Origin: JBGTGG01 sp964398945 | GTDB taxonomy: Bacteria > Bacteroidota > Bacteroidia > Cytophagales > Cyclobacteriaceae | NCBI GenBank assembly: GCA_964398945.1 | Contig: CAYNOT010000010.1 | Coordinates: forward strand, 137,779-201,778 | DNA length: 64,000 nucleotides | Reading direction: 5' to 3' | Part shown: in pieces, positions 18,571-29,680 of the stretch | How positions within the stretch are numbered: position 1 is the first letter of the stretch | Layout: every line of letters begins with the position of its first letter | Made by a program: the position numbers and the translations under genes | The notes under the pieces: model-generated | The model's database searches: none | What the model was told of the DNA's origin: nothing | The model's input: the letters and a program-made list of their open reading frames with translations, nothing else

Positions 18571-18704
18571 GTTGCGCCCCACCCCGGATTTCATTCCGGG
18601 GTCTTTAAACCGAATACCGTGGAGCAACATAAGATGCCGGAACGGTGTCTGGGCATGGTACCCTGTAGGTGGTGAGTAGAAACTACAGGGTGAACTGTTT
18701 TTTT
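18571..18704 (+). ncRNA. Candidate structured RNA with terminator-like 3' hairpin
   Basis: In the 470-base gap between tRNA-Asn and hsp20. A closing GTTGC/GCAAC pair (18571-18575 with 18624-18628) encloses an ACCCCGGA/TCCGGGGT hairpin; next comes ATGCC/GGCAT (18634-18638 with 18652-18656); last is a 9-bp ACCCTGTAG/CTACAGGGT stem (18660-18691) followed by a run of seven T. This looks like a short transcript ending at an intrinsic terminator. I do not recognise the family, and the first hairpin is a dispersed repeat, so the unit may be partly fortuitous. The rest of the gap (18705-18896) shows only a 15-codon open frame at 18720 and the hsp20 leader. Confidence 0.4.
18579..18606. repeat. Dispersed palindrome, copy 1
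   Basis: CCACCCCGGATTTCATTCCGGGGTCTTT; the same 28-base imperfect palindrome recurs at 46296-46323 with two changes. REP-like in character. Confidence 0.75.
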
Positions 18705-18896
18705 ATAAGAACCCACAAATGAAAAAGCAAAAACTTTGGTTCACCTGTTGTTTATTCCTAAAATAAAGACATAATGTCTGTTTACTCGATTCAATAGGTT
18801 TAAAAATAAGCCATTGTGGCGTAAAAATCCTATCGGCACACTTTTCAATAATAGGATCGTACAAACAAAATTTAAAAAACCTTAAAAATTAAAATT

Positions 18897-19334
18897 ATGA
18901 GTATAGTAAGATTTAAACCCGTCAATGACTTTGCGCCAGCGTCATTCAGTCATTTAATTGATCGTTTTTTCAACGATAACATTGCGCGTTCCGGAGGTTC
19001 GGCTTATTCATTTGTTCCGAAAGTGGATGTGTTGGAGAATGAAAATGGATTCGAAATCCACGTAGCTGCTCCGGGTATGAACAAAGAAGATTTCAAAATT
19101 GATTTGAATGAGAAGTACTTGACCATCAGCGGTGAGCGCAAGTACAAAAATGAAAAGAAAGAGCAGAATTTCCATTCCATCGAAACACAGTATGGTTCGT
19201 TTAGCCGTTCTTTCACACTTCCTGAAAATGTTGATTCCAACAAGATAGCGGCAAGCTATACCAATGGAATTTTAGAAGTCAACATTCCAAAGGATGAAAA
19301 GAAAGCACTTAAAACTACGATCAAAGTAAACTAA
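18897..19334 (+). CDS. Hsp20/alpha-crystallin small heat-shock protein
   Basis: 145 residues, standard length. The alpha-crystallin domain spans about 38-140 ('PKVDVLENENGFEIHVAAPG', 'LTISGERKYKNE', 'FSRSFTLPENVD', 'YTNGILEVNIPK'), with the conserved GILEV(N)IPK motif near the end and a short IKVN tail. ATP-independent holdase that binds unfolding proteins in the cytosol. The gene is monocistronic, with a hairpin terminator downstream; no CIRCE-like inverted repeat is seen upstream. Confidence 0.95.
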   Translation: MSIVRFKPVNDFAPASFSHLIDRFFNDNIARSGGSAYSFVPKVDVLENENGFEIHVAAPGMNKEDFKIDLNEKYLTISGERKYKNEKKEQNFHSIETQYGSFSRSFTLPENVDSNKIAASYTNGILEVNIPKDEKKALKTTIKVN

Positions 19335-19358
19335 AGATAGCATAGGTGGGTTGTTTTA

Positions 19359-19397
19359 GGGTTGGTCCCTCGTTACCAGATGGGATCAACCCTTTTT
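19359..19397 (+). terminator. Terminator of hsp20
   Basis: GGGTTGGTCCC / GGGATCAACCC stem with a 12-base loop followed by TTTTT. Confidence 0.8.
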
Positions 19398-19509
19398 CGT
19401 TTAATGGTCAAGCGATCTCTTTTAAATTCCTTATTTTTCAGAAATGAAAATAAAATTGCCATATTCCCTAAAAACATGTGTCCTTTAAAAAAATATTAAT
19501 GATTAACAC

Positions 19510-20949
19510 ATGAAGCGCGCGCTACTTGTTTTTGTGATTTTAGTTGCTGCCTGTATTGGCGGGGTGCTAGGCTCTATCTTTACACTTCGGTATTTTGAAT
19601 CACCCCAAAAGCCTTATCGGTCCATTGAAGAACGTCAACAATTATTACAGACGAATGCCACTACACGCGACACGTCTTATAAGGTACCGTACCATCTCGA
19701 TTTTACCGAAGCTTCACGATTGGTAACGCAAGGTGTCGTGCATTTGCGAACTTCGTATGGGGCAGGAAATTTTAGTTTGAACCCGCTCGAAAGTTATTTT
19801 GACAGCCCGGCACGCTCATCCGGTTCGGGTGTTATTATTTCGGATGATGGCTTTATTGTTACAAATTATCACGTAGTTGAGGAAGCCACACAAATTGAAG
19901 TGGTATTGAACAACAACGACCGCTACTATGCAAAAGTAATGGGCGCTGATCCTACCACGGACCTGGCCTTGTTAAAAATCAATTCTTCCAATTTACCCTT
20001 TGTACGATATGGTGATTCGGATGCTTTGCAAGCCGGTGAATGGGTATTGGCCATCGGTAATCCCTTTGAGTTAAACTCTACAGTTACTGCAGGTATCGTA
20101 AGCGCGAAAGCACGCAACATTGGTATTCTTGGTGATCGTAATAATTTACAAGTGGAATCTTTTATCCAAACCGATGCAGCCGTAAACCCCGGCAATAGCG
20201 GTGGAGCGCTTGTCAATTTAAAAGGTGAGTTGGTGGGGATCAATTCGGCAATTGCCACATCAACCGGTGGGTATCAGGGGTATTCTTTCGCGATTCCGGT
20301 TTCGTTGGTAAAAAAAGTAATGGATGATTTGTTGGAGTTCGGACAAGTACAACGCGGTTTGTTAGGTGTGCAGATAGAAGGTGTCACAGCACGGATTGCC
20401 GAGCGGTTTGATTTGCCGGTCAACCAGGGTGTATTGGTGCGCAGGGTAAACAAAGGCAGTGCTGCCGAGCAGTCTGGTATAGAAGTGGGCGATGTAATCA
20501 TAGAAATTGCCGATCATCCGGTTGCCAATGTATCGGAGTTGCAAGAGCGTGTTGCACGCCACCGCCCCGGTGATGAGATCCACGTGACGATTATACATAA
20601 GGGTGATAGAAGGGAATTGAAAACACGCCTTAAAAATTTTGAAGGCCAGGAAGAAACGTACAAAGTAGTGGTTGCTACAGAATTGGATGGGGCAAGCTTC
20701 GGAGATCTATCATATCAGGAGCTGGCACGGCTAGGATTGGAGGGTGGTGTGAAAGTAAATTCAATAAAAGAAGGAAGTTGGTTGGAAGCTACGATCAAAA
20801 AAGATTTCATCATCACGTATGTCGATAAAATCAGTGTTGAAAACCTGGAGGATCTAAACCGCATCCTGGCGATGAAACGGGGAGGGGTTTTGATAGAAGG
20901 GGTTTATCCCAATGGAGAGAAGGGTGTATATGGTTTGGATTGGAAATAA
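19510..20949 (+). CDS. HtrA/Deg-family periplasmic serine protease with PDZ domains
   Basis: 479 residues. An N-terminal membrane anchor or signal (about 4-26) is followed by a trypsin-like domain with the full triad: His121 in 'IVTNYHVVEEA', Asp151 in 'TTDLALLKI' and Ser230 in 'NPGNSGGALVN'. A PDZ domain covers about 290-375 ('VLVRRVNKGSAAEQSG') and a second, weaker PDZ-like domain about 395-475. Degrades or refolds damaged envelope proteins in the periplasm. It follows hsp20 but has its own upstream gap and is likely transcribed separately; the shared neighbourhood suggests a protein-quality theme. Confidence 0.93.
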   Translation: MKRALLVFVILVAACIGGVLGSIFTLRYFESPQKPYRSIEERQQLLQTNATTRDTSYKVPYHLDFTEASRLVTQGVVHLRTSYGAGNFSLNPLESYFDSPARSSGSGVIISDDGFIVTNYHVVEEATQIEVVLNNNDRYYAKVMGADPTTDLALLKINSSNLPFVRYGDSDALQAGEWVLAIGNPFELNSTVTAGIVSAKARNIGILGDRNNLQVESFIQTDAAVNPGNSGGALVNLKGELVGINSAIATSTGGYQGYSFAIPVSLVKKVMDDLLEFGQVQRGLLGVQIEGVTARIAERFDLPVNQGVLVRRVNKGSAAEQSGIEVGDVIIEIADHPVANVSELQERVARHRPGDEIHVTIIHKGDRRELKTRLKNFEGQEETYKVVVATELDGASFGDLSYQELARLGLEGGVKVNSIKEGSWLEATIKKDFIITYVDKISVENLEDLNRILAMKRGGVLIEGVYPNGEKGVYGLDWK

Positions 20950-21043
20950 CCTGATATTTTAAGGAAAAGGCTTAGTTTTGCTGCGCTACATTGTTAATCT
21001 TCGATTTAGTTAGTCTAACTAAACAACCTTAAGTTTACCACCG

Positions 21044-22585
<1,542 letters not shown>

Positions 22586-22723
22586 AAAGCATAGTGGCGA
22601 TACGGCTTTTCATTCAGCACCACGGGGCATTATGATATTCGGTATCTTTATGGATTATCATCTACGGAACCTTTGGAATTAATCATCAAAAGGTTATTTT
22701 TATAAAGCTCAAAAACAATATGT

Positions 22724-23131
22724 ATGGCAGCACGGAAATTTAAGACAGTAATGTTGATCGATGACAATGAGATCGATAATCTTATTAACCAAAAAATGAT
22801 AGAGGCTGCAGCCATAGCAGAAAATATTTACACACACACAGGTGCAAAGAGTGCCATTGAGTTCTTGAAGAACATGGAGAAACTTGATGTTGCAGATAAT
22901 GTCTTGCCTGATGTAATCTTCCTCGATATCGATATGCCACTCATGGATGGTTTTCAATTTCTTGATGAATTTGAGAAACTGACAAACGTTGCAAAAGGAA
23001 AATGCAAAATTGTGATGTTGACCTCTTCCATTAACCCGCAGGACTTCAACAGGTCGAAGAAGTATGAAAATGTTAAGCAGTATATAAACAAACCGTTATC
23101 GCACGAAAGTATCGTACAATTGGCTGTTTAA
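22724..23131 (+). CDS. Single-domain response regulator (CheY-like)
   Basis: 135 residues containing only a receiver domain: acidic pocket 'MLIDDNEIDN' (about 9-18), phospho-acceptor Asp in 'PDVIFLDIDMPLMDG', Thr/Ser switch in 'KIVMLTSSINPQD', and Lys in 'YINKPLS'. No output domain. The 'DDNEIDNLINQKMIE' opening is typical of Bacteroidota stand-alone receivers that act with hybrid kinases located elsewhere. No histidine kinase is adjacent; the next gene is convergent. Confidence 0.92.
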   Translation: MAARKFKTVMLIDDNEIDNLINQKMIEAAAIAENIYTHTGAKSAIEFLKNMEKLDVADNVLPDVIFLDIDMPLMDGFQFLDEFEKLTNVAKGKCKIVMLTSSINPQDFNRSKKYENVKQYINKPLSHESIVQLAV

Positions 23132-23142
23132 TTCATTACTGT

Positions 23143-24591
23143 TTAGTATTCCGTTAGTTTTTTCACCAAGACCTCGTCCAGCTTGATCAATTTGGTTGGA
23201 GCAAAATAATTTACCTCCAAAGCATTCAGTTTTGGAATAATCGCGCTGATCTTTTTGGTTTTCTCCTTCTTCGCTTCACTGGTCGAAATTTTCAGTACTT
23301 TAATGAAGAGTTGGATGTTCTCGCAACTATCCTTTCCGAAAATCCGGATTTGGCGCTGAATGGAATTTGCCAATTGGTTAAAGAGTTCATAATCCTGCAT
23401 CAAGGTATACTGCAGTGCAAGGAAGGATTTAATCTCTAACTGGGTATACGGATATTTTTTCAAGCTCACCTCGTTCAGCAGGTTGTTGATGAGCTTGGCT
23501 GCCTCATCATACTTTTCTACGTAGTAAGCAGAGATCGCCCTGTATACGGTGTAAACAATATGCTTGGGCACATCCACCTTGTCCACCTCATAATCCATGA
23601 AGATGTTTTCATTCTCATGGTACATTTCTTTTTCATTTCCGGTACGGATTTGCCGATGGATTTTAGAAATAAGGAATTGCGCAGGAAATGTAAAGGTCGG
23701 ATAGTTTACCAGCAGGTTGGCAGAAGCATCATTTACTTCTTCATAGAATTTTTCTGCCTGTTTGTAAACTTTGTAATGGTTGTAATACTCTAGTTTCAGG
23801 AATTCAAAGACCAGGTTTAGATGGTAATAGATTGCATCCAAATGATAGCTGTCAAATATTTTCTGTGCTTTCTCGAATATATCCTCAATCGATTCACTTT
23901 CCGCATCTTCATTTCCTTCATCTTTCTCTACAAAAAGCCGGTGGAATACATACATGCAGCTCTGGTAAACATAGAGCCGATGGGATTCGTAAAGTTTGGC
24001 CACATTGATCATTTCCTTCATGAGCAAACTCAGCCCAAGTTTCTCAACTTCCCCGGCATTGAGGAGGTAGTCACCATATTTCTTAAAATAATCAGCGAGC
24101 AGGTCTTCGGCCTTATCCACGGCCAACATATACGCCACATGGCGGTTGTACAATTGTGAATATTGAAAATAGTCGGGGGAGTTTACATTTAGTTTTTTGA
24201 GCGATTTATAAATAACTGTCAGTTCATTGGCCAAATCATAGTCCAACAACTCTTTCTCGAGCTTCTTAAGTGTAGCAATGGATATTGCTTTCTTCTTGGT
24301 GAACAAAACTTCATTGATATTGGCCACTTTCCGTAATACATCGGTTCGCGGGCTCTCCAATTGCTCCATTAAATACTCCTCGATCTTGAGGTTTAAACGG
24401 GACCGCAGTGTGTAGTATGCATTTGCATTCACATCCAGTTCGGTCATTATCTTATTGTCGGAAAGCTGGCGGAGACGCAAGGCCTGGAGTAGATAAGCTG
24501 ATTTGTCGGCATTGCTTTCAATCAATGAGTCGTAAATAGCTTTGTAGTCCTTCTCGGCTAGTTGTTTAATAATATTCTTTAGCTTAGCCAT
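23143..24591 (-). CDS. Conserved all-helical protein of unknown function
   Basis: 482 residues, no signal peptide or membrane segment, almost entirely alpha-helical with repeated Tyr/Leu-rich helix pairs ('YNHYKVYKQAEKFYEEV', 'YRAISAYYVEKYDEAAKLIN') that resemble degenerate TPR-like repeats. The N-terminus 'MAKLKNIIKQLAEKDYKAIY' and internal acidic segment 'DEGNEDAESESIEDIF' are notable. I recognise the style as a Bacteroidota-restricted family but cannot name a function. Divergent from the WG-repeat gene across a 150-base gap; convergent with the response regulator. Confidence 0.7.
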   Translation of the reverse strand: MAKLKNIIKQLAEKDYKAIYDSLIESNADKSAYLLQALRLRQLSDNKIMTELDVNANAYYTLRSRLNLKIEEYLMEQLESPRTDVLRKVANINEVLFTKKKAISIATLKKLEKELLDYDLANELTVIYKSLKKLNVNSPDYFQYSQLYNRHVAYMLAVDKAEDLLADYFKKYGDYLLNAGEVEKLGLSLLMKEMINVAKLYESHRLYVYQSCMYVFHRLFVEKDEGNEDAESESIEDIFEKAQKIFDSYHLDAIYYHLNLVFEFLKLEYYNHYKVYKQAEKFYEEVNDASANLLVNYPTFTFPAQFLISKIHRQIRTGNEKEMYHENENIFMDYEVDKVDVPKHIVYTVYRAISAYYVEKYDEAAKLINNLLNEVSLKKYPYTQLEIKSFLALQYTLMQDYELFNQLANSIQRQIRIFGKDSCENIQLFIKVLKISTSEAKKEKTKKISAIIPKLNALEVNYFAPTKLIKLDEVLVKKLTEY

Positions 24592-24743
24592 TCTTAATTT
24601 TTTGTGGAGTTAAAATTTACAAATTTTTTTGATGCAACCAATCGATTCGGAAAACTCATTGTGGATAAATCTTGCCTACACCCGTGTGCGAGTAACATGG
24701 GTTGCTGAAACTTTGTAATTTTGGTCATTATTCAAATATAGTG

Positions 24744-27314
24744 ATGATTACACGGCTTTTTGCAATGATTTGTTTAGTAATTGTTACGGCTGGTGTATTG
24801 AAGGGTCAATCAAGTGCTGAACGGTCTGCCTTGAATAACCTCGGAAAACAACGGTGGGACAAGGCACATTCGAATTTGAACAAAGCCATCCGAAAAGACA
24901 GCCTGAGCGTAACTGCATATTATATCACTTCACTTTATTTCTTTTCCCCTGAGAACCCGGCTTACCAAATTGATTCGGCTTACACATTTTGCATGCAAGC
25001 CATGGCGCTCTACCCAACGGTTGAACCACGCGAGCGGGAGAAACTAAACCGGATTCCGCTCGATAGTGGTATGCTGGCTGACCTAAAGGCAAAAATTGAC
25101 AGCGCAGCGTTTGCGCGGGCCATGCACATCAATACCGAGGATGCGTATAGTTATTTTTTGTTCTCATTCCCTTATGCAGTACAACGTGAGCGCGCGGAAG
25201 AACTCAGGCATGAAGTTGCTTACCTCGATGCCTTAAAAGAGAATACCTATCAGGGTTATTATACTTACCTCACTAAGTATCCCACTGCCGAACGCGCAAC
25301 GGAAGCACGAAGACGCTATGAAAAATTGCTTTTCACCACGCTTACCGCGGATAAAAAATTAGCCACATACAAAGCATTTGTTCGCGATTATCCGGCCTCT
25401 CCATATCGCCAGGAAGCGCTTGATGAGGTTTTTGAAATTAGCACGGCTTCCGGTGACCCAACTTCATTTTTAAAATTTCTAACGGAAAACCCCGAAAGCA
25501 GAAAAGCAAAAGTTGCACGCGATATCCTATTCCACCGGGAGGAAGATATGGATTTGATTTTAACGGATTCGCTGCGTGCCGTTCAAATCCTTTCACAAGG
25601 GTATCTCGTGCCTTTCTTGCGCGATGACCAATTTGGGCTGATGAACAGCGAAGGCATTGATGTTTTGAAAAATATCGGGAATGAATTGGACCCATCGTAT
25701 TTGTGTGGAAATATTTTGGAAGACATCTTCATTGCTAAATACGGTGTGGTTGCGCGAAATGGAGCAATGGTGTATGAAGGTGAAGTAGAGGAGATAGAAG
25801 AATTAGGGTCTGGTTTTTTGCTGATCACCAGCGAATCGTGCATGCAACTCGTCCATTTATCCGGACACGTGTTGCCAACGGATTGCCTTCTGGATGCAAA
25901 GATGTTGGGGAACCGTCTGGTGGCAATTAAAAAGGAAAACAAATGGGCGCTGATGTCATTGGGCGGGAGGCAATTGACGGAGTATGATTTTCAGGATGTA
26001 AAGCAAATAGGAGAGGCAATTGCGTTCCAAAAAAATGGGCAATGGTTTTTGAAAACACCAGCTTCAGTAGGTGAACTTGCCGATGGAAACCCATTCATAC
26101 CGGATCATTCCTATGACATGGTGGAGCCCTGGCTTTTCCATAAAATCTGGACAAAGAAAAATGGGAAAGAAAGTATCCTTGATAAAAATTTTAACCCACT
26201 AATACCCCCCACCAATCAAACGCTCACCACTACTTTTTTTGGCGCACTGGGTCAAACAGCCGAATCGGAAACACTTTACAATCCTGCTATGGAGAACATA
26301 GGTAGTTTTAAGAAAGCGAAAATATATGATCCCTGGGTGGGTGTTCAAACTGATACGCAGTGGCGTTTGTTTGATGTTCCTTCTGAAAAATTTTTAGGTT
26401 CCTCTTTCGATAGCATCAATTTTATTGGCCCTGTTGCAGTGGGGTATTTGAAAGACAGCATGCAGGTATTTTTCAACAAGGATGTCAGACAATCTTTTTT
26501 GAGAACGGGCATTAAATTTATTCCCGGCAAGGATTCCATTTCGTTTGTGGGTTTACAAAAAGGGGATGAGCAACAGCTCTACAACTCCAATGGTGAAAAA
26601 TTGTTTCATGCAGTATACGAGCAAATCCAATACCTGGGCGAGGGTTTTTTTATGGTGGAAAAAAAGAGGAAAAAGGGATTAGTGCAACGCGATGGGAAAG
26701 TTGTGCTCCCCCTTGAGTATGATGGTATTGGCGGGATCGCAAATGCGAAAACAATCCCAATTTTAAAATCAATGAAGTTTGGCGCGTTTAATATCGTTTC
26801 AAAAAAAATTATCAAACCGGTGTATGATAAAAATATCACCGCGTATGGAGCTGATTTTTTGGTGGCTTACAAAGACGGGGCATACGGGTTTATCAATTGG
26901 GAGGGCAAACCACAAAGTAAATTTGAGTTTGAAGAGGTTCGGTATTGGAACGATTCCGTTGCCTGGGTGAAGAAGGGTTTTCAGTGGTTGTTGTACGAGA
27001 TCGAAACCAAGTCAGTGAAGCTAGAAATGGTAAAAGACTACCGGCTCATTAAAGACACTTCAGACGAAAAAATAGCCATTATACATGAGGATACTGCCTA
27101 TGGTGTAATTAGTAGTAAAAAAGGCATCATTATCCCTTCAACCTTTTCGGATATCGTTAATATTGGGTCGGCAGAAAAGCCCTTTTACATGACCGAAAAG
27201 TTTGTGGAAGAAGCTTCGCTTTTTGTTGTGATTTACTATAATCATGAAGGAAAATTTTTACGCAGGCAAACGTATGAAGCAGATGACTACGAACGTATTT
27301 ATTGCTCAAATTGA
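24744..27314 (+). CDS. Exported WG-repeat protein with TPR-like N-terminus
   Basis: Start taken at ATG 24744, giving 856 residues with a clear signal peptide ('MITRLFAMICLVIVTAGVLK'); an ATG at 24702 would put 14 extra residues before it. About 25-230 is helical, including TPR-like segments ('YTYLTKYPTAERATEARRRY'). From about 280 onward, repeated units of the WG type appear ('RDDQFGLMNSEGIDVLK', 'KENKWALMSLGGRQL', 'KKRKKGLVQRDGKVVLPLEY', 'YKDGAYGFINWEGKPQ'). WG-repeat proteins are periplasmic or surface beta-rich proteins of unclear function. The phosphatase gene follows after 23 bases, so they are likely co-transcribed. Confidence 0.82.
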   Translation: MITRLFAMICLVIVTAGVLKGQSSAERSALNNLGKQRWDKAHSNLNKAIRKDSLSVTAYYITSLYFFSPENPAYQIDSAYTFCMQAMALYPTVEPREREKLNRIPLDSGMLADLKAKIDSAAFARAMHINTEDAYSYFLFSFPYAVQRERAEELRHEVAYLDALKENTYQGYYTYLTKYPTAERATEARRRYEKLLFTTLTADKKLATYKAFVRDYPASPYRQEALDEVFEISTASGDPTSFLKFLTENPESRKAKVARDILFHREEDMDLILTDSLRAVQILSQGYLVPFLRDDQFGLMNSEGIDVLKNIGNELDPSYLCGNILEDIFIAKYGVVARNGAMVYEGEVEEIEELGSGFLLITSESCMQLVHLSGHVLPTDCLLDAKMLGNRLVAIKKENKWALMSLGGRQLTEYDFQDVKQIGEAIAFQKNGQWFLKTPASVGELADGNPFIPDHSYDMVEPWLFHKIWTKKNGKESILDKNFNPLIPPTNQTLTTTFFGALGQTAESETLYNPAMENIGSFKKAKIYDPWVGVQTDTQWRLFDVPSEKFLGSSFDSINFIGPVAVGYLKDSMQVFFNKDVRQSFLRTGIKFIPGKDSISFVGLQKGDEQQLYNSNGEKLFHAVYEQIQYLGEGFFMVEKKRKKGLVQRDGKVVLPLEYDGIGGIANAKTIPILKSMKFGAFNIVSKKIIKPVYDKNITAYGADFLVAYKDGAYGFINWEGKPQSKFEFEEVRYWNDSVAWVKKGFQWLLYEIETKSVKLEMVKDYRLIKDTSDEKIAIIHEDTAYGVISSKKGIIIPSTFSDIVNIGSAEKPFYMTEKFVEEASLFVVIYYNHEGKFLRRQTYEADDYERIYCSN

Positions 27315-27337
27315 TCTACAAAATAATTTAAGATAGC

Positions 27338-28987
27338 ATGAGGATTTCAAAAATTTTAGTGGCGTTGCTGGTTGTTTCAGGTTTCGCACACGCGCAATCC
27401 GGTTTTAATGAAAAGCCAACATTAATGGTGGGCATTGTGGTGGACCAGATGCGCTACGAGTATTTGCACCGCTATTACGATACTTTTGGCCCGGGTGGGT
27501 TTAAGCGGTTGATCAACGAGGGCTTCGTTTTGGAAAACGCGCACTACAATTATATTCCAACGATAACCGGCCCGGGCCATGCTTCGGTTTACACCGGCAC
27601 AACGCCTGCCATCCATGGGATCATTGGCAACGACTGGTATGACAAGGAACTGAACACGCATGTGAATTGTGTGAATGACCCACAGTACGAACCGGTTGGC
27701 AGCCCGGGGGGCAATGGCAATGTTTCACCGTGGCGTATGCGCAGTACAACGGTTACAGATGAATTGAAAATTGCATCGCAGGGAAATTCAAAAGTGGTCA
27801 GCATCTCCTGGAAAGACAGGGGTGCAGTTTTGCCGGGAGGCCATACCCCCAATGGCGCGTATTGGGTCGACTCAAAATCCACAACGTTTATTACCTCAAC
27901 GTATTACCAACAACAACTACCAAAATGGTTGGTGGATTTTAATAAACGCGGTTTACCGGATTTGTATTTGAACGGTGTATGGAAACCCATTATGCCGATA
28001 GAGAAATATATCCAAAGCAGTATTGACAACTCACCGTATGAGAGCAAACTTGCAGGAAAAGCAACACCAACCTTTCCGTACAACTTGAATGAATTGCGTG
28101 CTAAAGCAGGTGATTATAATCTTTTATATGTGACACCTTTCGGCAACGATTACATTACAGAAGCAGCGTTGGCGGCATTGAATGGGGAAAAATTGGGCAA
28201 GGGGCAATGGACAGATTTTTTGGCGATATCCTATTCGGCAACCGATGCATTGGGACATGCCATGGGGCCAAATGCGATTGAATTGCAAGACATGTACATC
28301 CGGTTGGATAAGAACATGGAACACCTTCTTAATAAATTGGATGAACAGGTTGGCAAAGGAAACTATACTGTTTTTTTAACGGCCGATCATGCAGTGGCAG
28401 AAGTTCCGCAATTTATGATTGACAACAAATTGCCAGGGGGTTATCTGGATAATAAAAAAATACGGGAAGACCTCAACGCGCATCTGGCCAATTATTATCC
28501 GGGCCGTGAACTTGTGAAAGTGATTTCGAATGGCCAGTTGTTTTTAAACTATGAAGTGTTTGATAACGACCCGAAATCAGCGGGTGTTCAAATGATGGTA
28601 GTTTCGGAATTGATCATTCAATACCTGAAGAAGCTGGAAGGAATTGCCGATGTGTATTCGCAAACGTTGATCAACATGGGCGATTATAATGAAGGTGGTA
28701 TGAAAGGCATGGCCATCCGCGGCTATCACCAAAAGCGCTCCGGTGATTTGGTGATCATTGTGGAGTCGGGTTATTTTTCATCCAGTTCAAAAACAGGAAC
28801 CACACACGGAAGTGGGTACAGTTATGATACGCATGTGCCGATTATTTTTTATGGTAAAGGCGTGAAGAAAGGATCTTCCAACCAGTATCATCGTATCACT
28901 GATATTGCGCCAACTGTTTCCAGGATTTTGAAAATCAAATTCCCAAGTGGTACTACCGGCCAGCCGATTGTGGAGATATTGGATTAA
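27338..28987 (+). CDS. pafA: PafA-type alkaline phosphatase
   Basis: 549 residues with a signal peptide (about 1-20, 'LVALLVVSGFAHAQ'). Matches the phosphate-irrepressible alkaline phosphatase PafA: first metal Asp in 'VGIVVDQMRYEY', nucleophile Thr77 in 'YIPTITGPGHASVYTG', Lys159 and Arg161 in 'ISWKDRGAVLPGGH' (the pair that marks the PafA monoesterase), metal ligands in 'SATDALGHAMGP', 'FLTADHAVAE' and 'GYSYDTHVPIIFYG'. A periplasmic zinc enzyme hydrolysing phosphate monoesters. Nothing phosphate-regulated is visible upstream, in keeping with the constitutive expression known for PafA. Confidence 0.93.
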   Translation: MRISKILVALLVVSGFAHAQSGFNEKPTLMVGIVVDQMRYEYLHRYYDTFGPGGFKRLINEGFVLENAHYNYIPTITGPGHASVYTGTTPAIHGIIGNDWYDKELNTHVNCVNDPQYEPVGSPGGNGNVSPWRMRSTTVTDELKIASQGNSKVVSISWKDRGAVLPGGHTPNGAYWVDSKSTTFITSTYYQQQLPKWLVDFNKRGLPDLYLNGVWKPIMPIEKYIQSSIDNSPYESKLAGKATPTFPYNLNELRAKAGDYNLLYVTPFGNDYITEAALAALNGEKLGKGQWTDFLAISYSATDALGHAMGPNAIELQDMYIRLDKNMEHLLNKLDEQVGKGNYTVFLTADHAVAEVPQFMIDNKLPGGYLDNKKIREDLNAHLANYYPGRELVKVISNGQLFLNYEVFDNDPKSAGVQMMVVSELIIQYLKKLEGIADVYSQTLINMGDYNEGGMKGMAIRGYHQKRSGDLVIIVESGYFSSSSKTGTTHGSGYSYDTHVPIIFYGKGVKKGSSNQYHRITDIAPTVSRILKIKFPSGTTGQPIVEILD

Positions 28988-29084
28988 GGGGAAACATTTT
29001 TTTAGATATACGGGAATAATTGAAATGTATGCATTGCGTATATTCGGGTGTTGGGCGCAATGCCAATAAAATAGACACAACATT

Positions 29085-29666
29085 ATGAAGAGACTACTGA
29101 TTTTAACTTTGCTCATGACCGGATTGATAAATTCATCTTTCGGACAGAAAAACACGTATGGACTAAGTATTGGAGTTGCAAAAGGACTGATTATGAAACA
29201 AGCATTAGACGGAGGTGCCTCATATGATTTAAATACAGGGATTTCAATCGGATTTCAATACAACCGACAACTAAATGATAAACTATATTTGCAGACAGGA
29301 ATAAATTGGTATAAAAATAGCGTATCGGTGACTCCAAGTTTTCACCCGGACATAGATATGACACCGAAAGAATACGATATACAGTTGCTATATATTCCCG
29401 TATTCTTAAAGGTTGACATATCAAAATACTTTTTCATAAATGGTGGGCTGATTGTGGACTTCGACATCACAAAAAGTAAACACATAACTAGTCAATCTGG
29501 AATTGGTGCGGGATTAGGAATAGGAACTGAGTTTTCAATTACCGACAAATTAGTAATTCAACTAAATCCATATTTAAACTTTCATGGCTTAGCCCTAATT
29601 GACAAGGAAAATTATCCTGAAAGAATTTGTGACTTAGGAATTAAATTGAACTTGATATTGGAATGA
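29085..29666 (+). CDS. Outer-membrane beta-barrel family protein (PorT-like)
   Basis: 193 residues with a signal peptide ending near 'GLINSSFGQ'. The rest alternates short amphipathic beta strands ('GISIGFQYNRQLNDKLYLQT', 'YIPVFLKVDISKYFFINGG', 'GIGAGLGIGTEFSI') and ends in a hydrophobic strand 'GIKLNLILE', the pattern of the small eight-stranded barrel family common in Bacteroidota. Function unknown. It is AT-richer than its neighbours and is framed by inverted GTTGGGC/GCCCAAC cores with an attC-like site right after its stop, suggesting it arrived as a cassette. Confidence 0.78.
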   Translation: MKRLLILTLLMTGLINSSFGQKNTYGLSIGVAKGLIMKQALDGGASYDLNTGISIGFQYNRQLNDKLYLQTGINWYKNSVSVTPSFHPDIDMTPKEYDIQLLYIPVFLKVDISKYFFINGGLIVDFDITKSKHITSQSGIGAGLGIGTEFSITDKLVIQLNPYLNFHGLALIDKENYPERICDLGIKLNLILE

Positions 29667-29680
29667 GGAGTAGGCACAGC

